NCBI GenBank assembly: GCA_023489135.1
Contig: JAMDCE010000625.1
Coordinates: forward strand, 1 to 9,539
DNA length: 9,539 bases
Direction of reading: 5' to 3'
Source: Chloroflexota bacterium
GTDB lineage: Bacteria > Chloroflexota > Chloroflexia > JAMDCE01
Part shown: positions 3,923 through 9,539 of the stretch, one piece after another
Layout of the letters: each line of letters begins with the position of its first letter
Position numbering within the stretch: position 1 is the stretch's first letter
Translations under genes and position numbers: made by a program
Notes under the pieces: generated by a model
What the model was told of the DNA's origin: nothing
The model's database searches: none
Seen by the model: only the letters and a program-made list of their open reading frames with translations

Positions 3923-6259
3923 ATGGCAACGACTCACACGAAGCTTGTCGGTCAGCCAGTCACGCGAATTGACGGCAAGGCCCTGGTTAGCGGGCAGGCC
4001 CAGTTTGTTTCCGATGTCCGGCTACCAGGAATACTTCACGGGAAGATCTTGCGCAGCCCTCACGCCCACGCCAGGATTCTGGGAATCGATGCCAGCGCCG
4101 CCAGCGTAATGCCCGGTGTGGTTGCCGTCTTGACGGCCAACGAGATGGAGAGATTCGGCAACGTGTTTGGTCAAGGGGCCATCCAGGATGAGGAAGTGCT
4201 GGCTAGCCGGAAGGTGCGCTTCGCCGGAGACGCTGTCGCGGCGGTGATCGCTGAAACCGAGGGAATCGCCGAGGACGCGCTGGAACTTATCAAAGTAACG
4301 TACGAACCCTTGCCCGTGGTCCTCGATCCGGTGGAGGGAATGAGGCCGGAAGCGACCTTGATTCACGAAGGGCTGGAGGGGGTCAAAGGGAACGTCAACG
4401 GCGAGGGCAAGGTGCGAGCCGGGGATATCGCTAAAGGCCTGGCCGAGGCTGACCTGGTGGTGCGGCGAAGGTTCGAGACCCCCAAGACCCAGGCCTGCCC
4501 GATGGAAACCCATCAGGTCCTGGCCAGCTTCGAAGAGGGGACGGGGAAGCTGACCATGTGGGCCTCCACCCAGAACGCCCACGTTATGCGAGCGAAGATC
4601 GCCAGCGTCCTGAAGAGGCCCTTTAGCAAGGTCAGAATCATTCAGCCCTACATGGGGGGAGGGTTTGGCCACAAAATCGATATTTTCCCCCACGACTTCC
4701 TGGCCGCGATTGGAGCCATCATCACTGGCCGTCCCGTGCGCTTTGCTTTGACCCGAGAGGAGGAATTCCTGGCCGGCACGTCCCGTCATCCGGCGATCAT
4801 CGACTGCGAGATGGGTTTCAAGAAAGACGGGTCCATCACGGCCTTGCGCCAGAAAGTCTGGGTGGACGCTGGCGCTTTCGCTACCATTAGTCCGCACCTT
4901 CTGAAGTTCGTCCTGGCCGCGGCTATCGGGCCCTACAAAATCGAGAATCTCTGGCTCGACGGTTGGTCCGTCTACACCAACAAGCAGGCCGCTGGCGCCT
5001 TCAGGGGCTTTGGCAACCCCCAGAACACCTTCGTGCGCGAGGTAATGCTGGATATCGCCGCCCGCGAGCTGGAGATCGACCCGCTGGAGATTCGGCGGCG
5101 CAACCTGGTCCAGGTGGACGACCTACCCTATACCAACGCGACAGGACTCTGTTTCCAAACCCTGGCCATCGCCGAATGCCTGGAGAGTGCCGCCGAGATG
5201 GCCGGTTACCAGAAGATGCGTCAGAACAAGCCGCCGTTTCGGGGAATAGGCCTCGCCAACATGATCCATTGGGGCAGCGTTCGCTGGGCGCCTCTCCTCG
5301 ACGCGGACACCTCATCGGCCATCGTCAAGGTGGAGGACGACGGCAGCGTGACGATTCTGGTCGATTCCGCCGATACCGGTCAGGGACACGCCACAGCTTT
5401 CGCTCAGATTTGCGGCGACGAGCTGGGTGTCAGCCTGGACCGTGTTTCTGTCATCGAAGGTGACACCGCGGCTACTCCCTACGGGTTGGGAACCTGGGGA
5501 AGTCGCACCGCTGTGGTGGCCGGTTCATCCGTGAGGCTGGCGTCTATCGCGGCGAGGAAGCAACTGTTCAAGGTAGCGGCGCACCTTTTGGAGGCCGCCG
5601 AAGAAGATCTGGAGGCCTTCGACAACTGCGTCTTCGTCAAAGGCTCACCGGACAACTCCATCCCCATTTCCCGAGTGGCCTCCGTCGCCCACTTTAGCCG
5701 GGCATCGCTGCCCGCGGGCACCCTCCCCAGCGCTATCATTGGGAGCGCCACCTACGATGCCCCCAGCACCTTGAAGGACGAAAACGGCTACGGCAACTTC
5801 TCGGCCAATTACACGTGCTCGACCCACGTGGCCGTGGTCGACGTCGATCCAGAGACGGGCCGGGTCAGCCTTGTGGACTACGCTGTGGCTCAGGACACCG
5901 GACGGATCCTTAATCCTGGATTGGTGAGGTCGCAACTCCGAGGAGCGTACGCAATGGGACTGGGTTACACTTTCGGAGAGAAGCTTATCTACGACGAGAA
6001 GGGCATTATGCTAAATCCCACGTTCGCCGATTATCAACTCCCGACGGCAGTCGACGTGCCGGATCTCAACAAGATTCACCTCATCGAGACGCAGGACCCG
6101 GGAGCCATCGATGGCCAGAAAGGCATCGGCGAGAGCGGCCTCAATAACGTCGCGCCCGCTATCGCCAACGCTATCTACGATGCCATCGGTGTGCCTTTTC
6201 TCGAATTGCCCATAACGCCTGACAAGGTGCTGCAGGCGATGCGCACTGGCCGCGTCTAA
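3923..6259 (+). CDS. Molybdopterin-binding (large, catalytic) subunit of the molybdenum hydroxylase
   Basis: Holds the molybdenum cofactor and hydroxylates the substrate with water-derived oxygen. The 778 residues match the family's usual length. The N-terminal a/b-hammerhead domain starts at GQPVTRIDGKALVSG. Cofactor-contacting motifs follow: GGGFGHK (245-251), AFRGFGNP (359-366), GQGH (486-489) and, near the end, GQKGIGESG with the expected catalytic Glu at 737. The active-site loop is AFRGFG, as in xanthine/aldehyde/aromatic hydroxylases, not the AYRCSFR loop of form I CO dehydrogenase, so this is probably not a high-affinity CO oxidiser. The substrate (purine, aldehyde, N-heterocycle or form II-like) cannot be set from sequence alone. 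ATG 3923 has GGGAGGG about 8 nt upstream. No maturation genes (XdhC, CoxD-F, MobA) follow; the next gene is convergent. Confidence 0.94.
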   Translation: MATTHTKLVGQPVTRIDGKALVSGQAQFVSDVRLPGILHGKILRSPHAHARILGIDASAASVMPGVVAVLTANEMERFGNVFGQGAIQDEEVLASRKVRFAGDAVAAVIAETEGIAEDALELIKVTYEPLPVVLDPVEGMRPEATLIHEGLEGVKGNVNGEGKVRAGDIAKGLAEADLVVRRRFETPKTQACPMETHQVLASFEEGTGKLTMWASTQNAHVMRAKIASVLKRPFSKVRIIQPYMGGGFGHKIDIFPHDFLAAIGAIITGRPVRFALTREEEFLAGTSRHPAIIDCEMGFKKDGSITALRQKVWVDAGAFATISPHLLKFVLAAAIGPYKIENLWLDGWSVYTNKQAAGAFRGFGNPQNTFVREVMLDIAARELEIDPLEIRRRNLVQVDDLPYTNATGLCFQTLAIAECLESAAEMAGYQKMRQNKPPFRGIGLANMIHWGSVRWAPLLDADTSSAIVKVEDDGSVTILVDSADTGQGHATAFAQICGDELGVSLDRVSVIEGDTAATPYGLGTWGSRTAVVAGSSVRLASIAARKQLFKVAAHLLEAAEEDLEAFDNCVFVKGSPDNSIPISRVASVAHFSRASLPAGTLPSAIIGSATYDAPSTLKDENGYGNFSANYTCSTHVAVVDVDPETGRVSLVDYAVAQDTGRILNPGLVRSQLRGAYAMGLGYTFGEKLIYDEKGIMLNPTFADYQLPTAVDVPDLNKIHLIETQDPGAIDGQKGIGESGLNNVAPAIANAIYDAIGVPFLELPITPDKVLQAMRTGRV

Positions 6260-6271
6260 CACGCGTTGTAA

Positions 6272-6303
6272 GTCCGGCCTTCCGGATATCTCGATTGCCG
6301 GAC
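6272..6303. other. Hairpin region between convergent genes
   Basis: GTCCGGC (6272-6278) pairs with GCCGGAC (6297-6303), and a tighter alternative TCCGG-CCTT-CCGGA (6273-6286) lies inside it. A further stem CCCTCA (6351-6356) with TGAGGG (6369-6374) occurs nearer the minus-strand gene. These are plausible transcription-end structures for the hydroxylase operon and the convergent VOC gene, but none has a canonical T-run on either strand. Confidence 0.35.
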
Positions 6304-6400
6304 CAAACTGAATCCATCAGACAAACGGTAGGGCGACGCAGGCCTTGCCTCCCTCAGTGTCGGGGTTTTGAGGGCGGTTCGCGAGCCACCCCGATATGAG

Positions 6401-6853
6401 TTATTCCCCTACGTACAGCTTGATCCTTTCCTCGGTAGAGGCGCCGCGGCAAGGACCCATCCATTGAATGAGCTCGAAGAAAGTTCCAAAGGCGTTCTCA
6501 GGACCCACCATCGCGTCCCGGCGTAGTTCGCCGTCAGACTTACCGAACACGGAGACTCCATTTCCCGCCAGTTCTTCCACCGTGGCGTCCAGGTCGTCAA
6601 CTTCCAGGGCGACGTGTTCGATACCCTCACCGCGCTCTTCGATGAACTTGGCGATGGGGCCGTCGGGCGTGGTTGACTCCAGCACGGTAAGGACGCTGCT
6701 ACCCACGAGAACGTAGGCGACGACGCACTCGTGGGCGGGAAGCTCGCACTGCCGGATAACCCGGCCGCCGTAGAGTTTCTCTAAGGTAGCTAGGGTGGAG
6801 GCCAGGTTTCGCACGGCGAAGCCAATGTGATCCACGCGCTTGATCCCTGCCAT
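6401..6853 (-). CDS. VOC/glyoxalase-superfamily protein, methylmalonyl-CoA epimerase-like
   Basis: A 150-residue protein with the two-halved vicinal-oxygen-chelate fold. It opens with VDHIGFAV (7-14), the second half opens with GEGIEHVALEVDDL (75-88), and it ends in FGTFFELIQW (122-131). Putative metal ligands by position are H9, E59, H80 and E127. PIAKFIEERGEGIEHVA closely resembles the middle of methylmalonyl-CoA epimerases, which interconvert the 2R and 2S forms; related lactoylglutathione lyases are the main alternative. The weakly conserved stretch between about 101 and 121 makes the exact reaction uncertain. ATG 6853 has AAGGAGGT 7 nt upstream; the frame stays open further upstream without ribosome-site support. 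It has its own promoter at 6991-7019 and stands apart from any mutase gene in this window. Confidence 0.82.
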   Translation of the reverse strand: MAGIKRVDHIGFAVRNLASTLATLEKLYGGRVIRQCELPAHECVVAYVLVGSSVLTVLESTTPDGPIAKFIEERGEGIEHVALEVDDLDATVEELAGNGVSVFGKSDGELRRDAMVGPENAFGTFFELIQWMGPCRGASTEERIKLYVGE

Positions 6854-6886
6854 GGTCGGACCTCCTTCTGTGCACAAGCGTTCTTT

Positions 6887-6930
6887 TTGGATCGATACAC
6901 CAGGTGCGGTGAGAGTAACGGACGATCCAA
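6887..6930. promoter_or_regulatory. 8-bp inverted repeat in the VOC gene leader
   Basis: TTGGATCG (6887-6894) and CGATCCAA (6923-6930) are exact reverse complements, 28 nt apart, with a smaller CACC/GGTG pair inside. A further CGATCC occurs at 6971-6976. The repeat lies inside the predicted transcript, 34 nt or more upstream of the VOC start codon. It could be an mRNA hairpin or a protein-binding site; the sequence does not decide. Confidence 0.4.
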
Positions 6931-6990
6931 GGGATGAGAAAACGGGAAAGTCGCCAGCGTGATGAAGAAGCGATCCGTAGGACCATCCTC

Positions 6991-7019
6991 ATAATAAGGT
7001 GCATCGAGGGCTTTGTCAA
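6991..7019 (-). promoter_or_regulatory. Near-consensus sigma70 promoter of the VOC gene
   Basis: Read on the minus strand: TTGACA (7019-7014), 17 nt, TATTAT (6996-6991). Transcription would start near 6984, about 130 nt before the VOC ATG. It lies right after the HD-GYP stop codon (7038), so the VOC gene is likely transcribed independently of HD-GYP. Confidence 0.78.
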
Positions 7020-7037
7020 CAAAGTAGGCCGGAGAGA

Positions 7038-8396
7038 TTACGACGGCGCCAGAACTGGAAGAACTCCTGGAAGGATAGCCCTCTTCTCACCGGATACGAG
7101 TTCGTCGTCGAGCAGCTTCATGGTGATGCGCACGACTTCGGGGCAGAACTGAGTGCCTGAGTTCTCTAACAGTTGTTCACGAGCCGCGGCCAAGGTGAGC
7201 GCCTGCCGGTAGTGCCGGTCACTGGTCATAGCCTCCAGGGCATCGGCGACACATAGTATTCGCGCTCCCAAGGGGATGTCTTCTCCTTTCAATCCGTTAG
7301 GATAGCCCAGGCCATCGTATCGCTCGTGATGGTGCCGGATCAAAGAGAGTTCCTCCTGGAGAAAGGGCACGCTTTGGAGCATTCGAAAGCCCTTTTCGGC
7401 ATGCCTCTTCATCTCGGCATATTCTTCCTGGGTCAGCTTCGCGGGTTTGAGAAGGATGGCGTCGGCGATGCCTATTTTCCCCAGATCGTGCAGTAGCCCC
7501 GCTCTCCGTAGGGTTTCCAGGGCCGCCTCGCTGTCCACACCACTATAATTCAATTCCTGTGCCAGGGAAAGGGCATAATGGGTTACTCTCTGACTGTGTC
7601 CATAGGTGTAGGGATCACGCGCGTCTATGGCCGCTGCCAGCGCCTCCAGAGTAGAAATGTGACTCTCCTTCACCCGCTGGTACGCCGTTCCCACCTCGCT
7701 ATGCAAGGCCAAGAGATTCTTATTCTGTCTAATGATGGTGTTGGAGGCGCCCTTGACGATTACCAGGAGCATGACATACATCACTAAAGCGCCCACGCCG
7801 AGCCAACTCAGAACGAGTCGTTGTATATCCTGAATGCTCCCGGCGATGGGCGAGTACGTTAGATAAATCTCGAAAACGCCTGCAACGCTTTCCTGACCCG
7901 AGAAGCGTACGGGGACATATACTTCCAGAAGCTTGTCGTAGCGTAGTCGTTCAGGGAGATTCTCGGGACCATCTAGACTGGATATATCTGCAGTTATCTG
8001 CCCTTTTAGCGCCGATGAGAGGTGGGCATCGTCGATGGGGAAGCGTCGTCCTACCATGGCCTGATCGTCGCAGTAGATAATTTGGCCGTCGACGCTCCAG
8101 AGTCTCAGCGCTGCCACACGATCGGATACGATGTTCTGTTGGATGAAGGTCCGGAGGTCGTCGTAGCGGGGGCCCACCAGCGGTGTCTGGAAATCACCGG
8201 GGCGGAGGTGGTTGATTATCTGAGGTGCCACGAAGCTGGCCGTGGAGTCGGCGGCGTCCTGGATAGCCTGATCTTCCATTCGGCGAGAGATTTGCCAGGC
8301 CAGAAGGGCGCTGACGGCGACGATGGCGACGAAACTTAAGATGGAAAAGCGGGCCATCAAGCCAAATCTGTCGGCGAAGGATTTCCCTCTGAGCAA
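7038..8396 (-). CDS. Membrane-anchored HD-GYP domain protein (putative cyclic-di-GMP phosphodiesterase) with extracytoplasmic sensor
   Basis: A 452-residue protein. A first membrane segment (about 15-34) is followed by an extracytoplasmic region (about 36-190) of Cache-like size with no recognised motif, a second membrane segment (about 193-215), a short helical linker, and a C-terminal HD-GYP domain (about 245-430). The domain has GHSQRV (H267), LLHDLGKIGI (H303, D304, K307), H332, HHERYDGLGYP (356-366) and a late VADALEAM Asp (D385). The metal-binding set and the GYP motif are intact, so hydrolysis of cyclic di-GMP to pGpG or GMP is predicted. The start is TTG 8396: a GGAGGTGA sits 8-9 nt upstream, whereas the later in-frame ATG (8357) has no ribosome site and would cut into the membrane segment's lead-in. 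The ligand sensed outside is unknown. Confidence 0.92.
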   Translation of the reverse strand: MLRGKSFADRFGLMARFSILSFVAIVAVSALLAWQISRRMEDQAIQDAADSTASFVAPQIINHLRPGDFQTPLVGPRYDDLRTFIQQNIVSDRVAALRLWSVDGQIIYCDDQAMVGRRFPIDDAHLSSALKGQITADISSLDGPENLPERLRYDKLLEVYVPVRFSGQESVAGVFEIYLTYSPIAGSIQDIQRLVLSWLGVGALVMYVMLLVIVKGASNTIIRQNKNLLALHSEVGTAYQRVKESHISTLEALAAAIDARDPYTYGHSQRVTHYALSLAQELNYSGVDSEAALETLRRAGLLHDLGKIGIADAILLKPAKLTQEEYAEMKRHAEKGFRMLQSVPFLQEELSLIRHHHERYDGLGYPNGLKGEDIPLGARILCVADALEAMTSDRHYRQALTLAAAREQLLENSGTQFCPEVVRITMKLLDDELVSGEKRAILPGVLPVLAPS

Positions 8397-8533
8397 ACTT
8401 CGGTCACCTCCGTTGAAAGGTCCCGGCTGGATGAAAGCTGCGCCCGACCTACGCGGTGCATCCGCCGTTGCCGAGCATCATAGCTCTATTATCGGCAGGC
8501 CTAGCGGAGAAATGAAGAGGAAATTCAGGGGTC
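8397..8533. other. Gap between hemerythrin and HD-GYP genes
   Basis: This 137-nt stretch holds a GATAAT on the minus strand (about 8497-8492) that could be a -10 for the HD-GYP gene, but no good -35 at 16-18 nt. No terminator for the hemerythrin gene and no recognised cyclic-di-GMP riboswitch were seen. Confidence 0.3.
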
Positions 8534-9091
8534 TTACCTCGTGCCAACCTCCTGCTCCAACTTGTCGATCAGGCCATGGAGGCGCTCGTGAGTACCCTGG
8601 CCTATCTTCTCGGCCTCGATGCGCTCGAATCTCTCCACTAGTTCGGCCTGTTCAGGCTGCGGTAGGATGCGATCGGCCAGCTTGAAGAGAATGTTGTTTT
8701 CCTTGTCAATGTGGGCGCGGAGAAGGTTGGCGTAGCCCATCCCGCCTTCGATTATTTTCTGTTTGCCCTCGGGCTTACCTTCTTTGTATAGCGCGACACC
8801 CTCGCGGAAAGTCTGTACGTACTGCCGTCCCTCGTCGTGTTCCATAAGCATTACTCCCACGGGTCCACCCTCACGGGGAATGCCCTTCTCCTCTAGACGG
8901 GGAAATAGAGCAGTCTCTTCTTTGCCGTGATGACAACTGTCGGCAAAGACGGTGATGAACTCAAGGATATCCTCGAAGACCCTTGGCGGTACTTCTCGAC
9001 CGGCCTTCAGCGCGCCTGTCTCCTTCTCCAGGACCGTCAGAACCCTTTTGATTCCTTCGTGCTCGTCCCTCAGTACATCTGTTGCGTTCAT
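8534..9091 (-). CDS. Hemerythrin HHE domain protein
   Basis: A 185-residue cytoplasmic four-helix-bundle protein predicted to bind a non-haem di-iron centre. The ligand pattern is visible: H11 (RDEHEGI), H54/H55 with E58/E59 (CHHGKEE), H85 (MEHDEGR) and H127 with E131 (HIDKEN). Relatives bind oxygen or take part in nitric oxide and iron-sulfur stress responses (YtfE-like), but the exact role is not fixed by sequence. The C-terminal 40 residues are charged and helical. ATG 9091 is chosen because GGGGAGG lies about 6 nt upstream and the HHE motif follows at once; the frame stays open to 9247 without similar support. It sits upstream of the HD-GYP gene on the same strand with a 137-nt gap, so co-transcription is possible. 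A dyad lies over its putative promoter. Confidence 0.92.
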   Translation of the reverse strand: MNATDVLRDEHEGIKRVLTVLEKETGALKAGREVPPRVFEDILEFITVFADSCHHGKEETALFPRLEEKGIPREGGPVGVMLMEHDEGRQYVQTFREGVALYKEGKPEGKQKIIEGGMGYANLLRAHIDKENNILFKLADRILPQPEQAELVERFERIEAEKIGQGTHERLHGLIDKLEQEVGTR

Positions 9092-9155
9092 GGCTTTCCT
9101 CCCCTCAAATTGTCTGGAAGTAGTAAATTGGGCTTGTGCAGCTTTCATACCATCA

Positions 9156-9207
9156 ATTGTACATTTCCGTATCGGTATTGCTATGACCGGAGATATGACC
9201 CCGGTCA
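9156..9207 (-). promoter_or_regulatory. Putative operator dyad and -10 element upstream of hemerythrin
   Basis: TGACCGG (9184-9190) and CCGGTCA (9201-9207) form an exact 7-bp dyad with a 10-bp spacer. On the minus strand a TACAAT (9161-9156) could be a -10, but no TTGACA-like -35 is present; the expected -35 position abuts the dyad. That layout fits a regulator-dependent promoter, with the dyad centred about 45 bp before the predicted start. Known FNR, CRP and NsrR sites do not match. Confidence 0.42.
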
Positions 9208-9392
9208 CCTGCCTGCGCTGAGTGGAACTGTCTTCACAGACGTACATTACCCTGCTACAATTCGAGCGATCAGCTCTTGGTTGAGGACTGGTGGCTCACT
9301 CATGTGTTGTGGCTTAAGGCCCACCGGGGCAAATCACCCCTATTCTCCGTATCCTGAGCCAAAGGCCCTAACTCGTAGCCTGAGACCTTCTT
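9208..9392. other. Non-coding gap before the DUF1326 gene
   Basis: No gene is supported on either strand. A GGGG/CCCC pair (about 9327-9340) is the only local inverted repeat noticed. No good sigma70 promoter for the downstream DUF1326 gene was found. Confidence 0.4.
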
Positions 9393-9427
9393 GCTGATGG
9401 CTGATCGCTGAAAGCCGATAGCGAGTA
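9393..9427. repeat. Degenerate heptamer tandem repeat
   Basis: Five 7-nt units can be read in register: GCTGATG, GCTGATC, GCTGAAA, GCCGATA, GCGAGTA (9393-9427). It ends 4 nt before the Shine-Dalgarno of the DUF1326 gene. The period matches that of the 3787-3807 element, though the unit sequence differs. Confidence 0.6.
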
Positions 9428-9444
9428 AACGAAGGAGCCTAGCA

Positions 9445-9539
9445 ATGAGTCCAAGCAAGTGGAGCATAAGCGGAGACTATTTCGAGGGGTGCAACTGCGA
9501 TGTCGCCTGCCCTTGCATCTTCGGCTCGCCGGCCACTAC
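9445..9539 (+). CDS. DUF1326 domain-containing protein, N-terminus (runs off the window)
   Basis: Only the first 31 codons are present. They contain the DUF1326 N-terminal signature: a Tyr-Phe-Glu followed by closely spaced cysteines, YFEGCNCDVACPCIFGSPAT (residues 12-31), with Cys at 16, 18, 22 and 24. The family's biochemical role is not established; the paired cysteines suggest metal or redox chemistry, which is inference. ATG 9445 is supported by GAAGGAG 7 nt upstream (9431-9437). It is transcribed divergently from the hemerythrin gene and directly follows the heptamer repeat. Confidence 0.85.
   Translation, partial: MSPSKWSISGDYFEGCNCDVACPCIFGSPAT

Noticed and set aside
4022..4897. 291-codon minus-strand frame inside the molybdenum subunit gene.
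   Set aside because: His/Gly-rich antisense shadow of a strongly conserved coding frame; no ribosome site or domain.
2412..6259. Aerobic CO dehydrogenase (coxMSL, form I) as a firm call.
   Set aside because: The large subunit has AFRGFG at 359-364 in place of the Cys-containing AYRCSFR loop needed for the Cu-Mo site.
8397..8533. Cyclic-di-GMP riboswitch ahead of the HD-GYP gene.
   Set aside because: The conserved GEMM-type tetraloop and receptor sequence could not be found in this 137-nt gap.

Overview
The window looks like bacterial chromosome: moderately GC-rich by eye, with clear Shine-Dalgarno sequences and sigma70-type promoters. The gene set (PknB-like kinase, type I-beta DAHP synthase, FAD/2Fe-2S/Mo hydroxylase operon, HD-GYP protein, hemerythrin, DUF1326) would fit Chloroflexota or a similar deep-branching Terrabacteria-type lineage, but nothing seen here fixes the taxonomy. 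No rRNA, tRNA, CRISPR array or transposase is visible.

Layout. Positions 1-610 (minus) hold the N-terminal half of a Ser/Thr protein kinase, cut by the window edge. A divergent promoter region follows. Rightward from it a near-consensus promoter (787-815) makes a leader RNA of about 320 nt ahead of a DAHP synthase gene (1141-2019). That leader encodes a short peptide with the run Tyr-Phe-Trp-Trp-Tyr-Phe, followed by four mutually exclusive helices ending in an intrinsic terminator. This is a ribosome-mediated attenuator sensing aromatic amino acids, and it is the most notable find. The enzyme it controls lacks the N-terminal feedback domain of its Thermotoga-type relatives.

Positions 2191-6259 (plus) are a three-gene molybdenum hydroxylase operon in coxM-coxS-coxL order (FAD, 2Fe-2S and molybdopterin subunits), with its own promoter and a leader of about 190 nt. 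The genes should make one heterotrimeric (or dimer of heterotrimers) enzyme of the xanthine dehydrogenase family. The large subunit does not carry the form I CO dehydrogenase active-site loop, so the substrate is unknown. A 16-bp perfect inverted repeat built from heptamers separates the small- and large-subunit genes.

Positions 6401-9091 hold three minus-strand genes: a VOC/methylmalonyl-CoA-epimerase-like protein with a near-consensus promoter, a two-TM HD-GYP signalling protein starting at TTG, and a hemerythrin HHE protein with a 7-bp dyad over its putative promoter. The window ends in the first 31 codons of a DUF1326 gene (plus), preceded by a second heptamer-period repeat.
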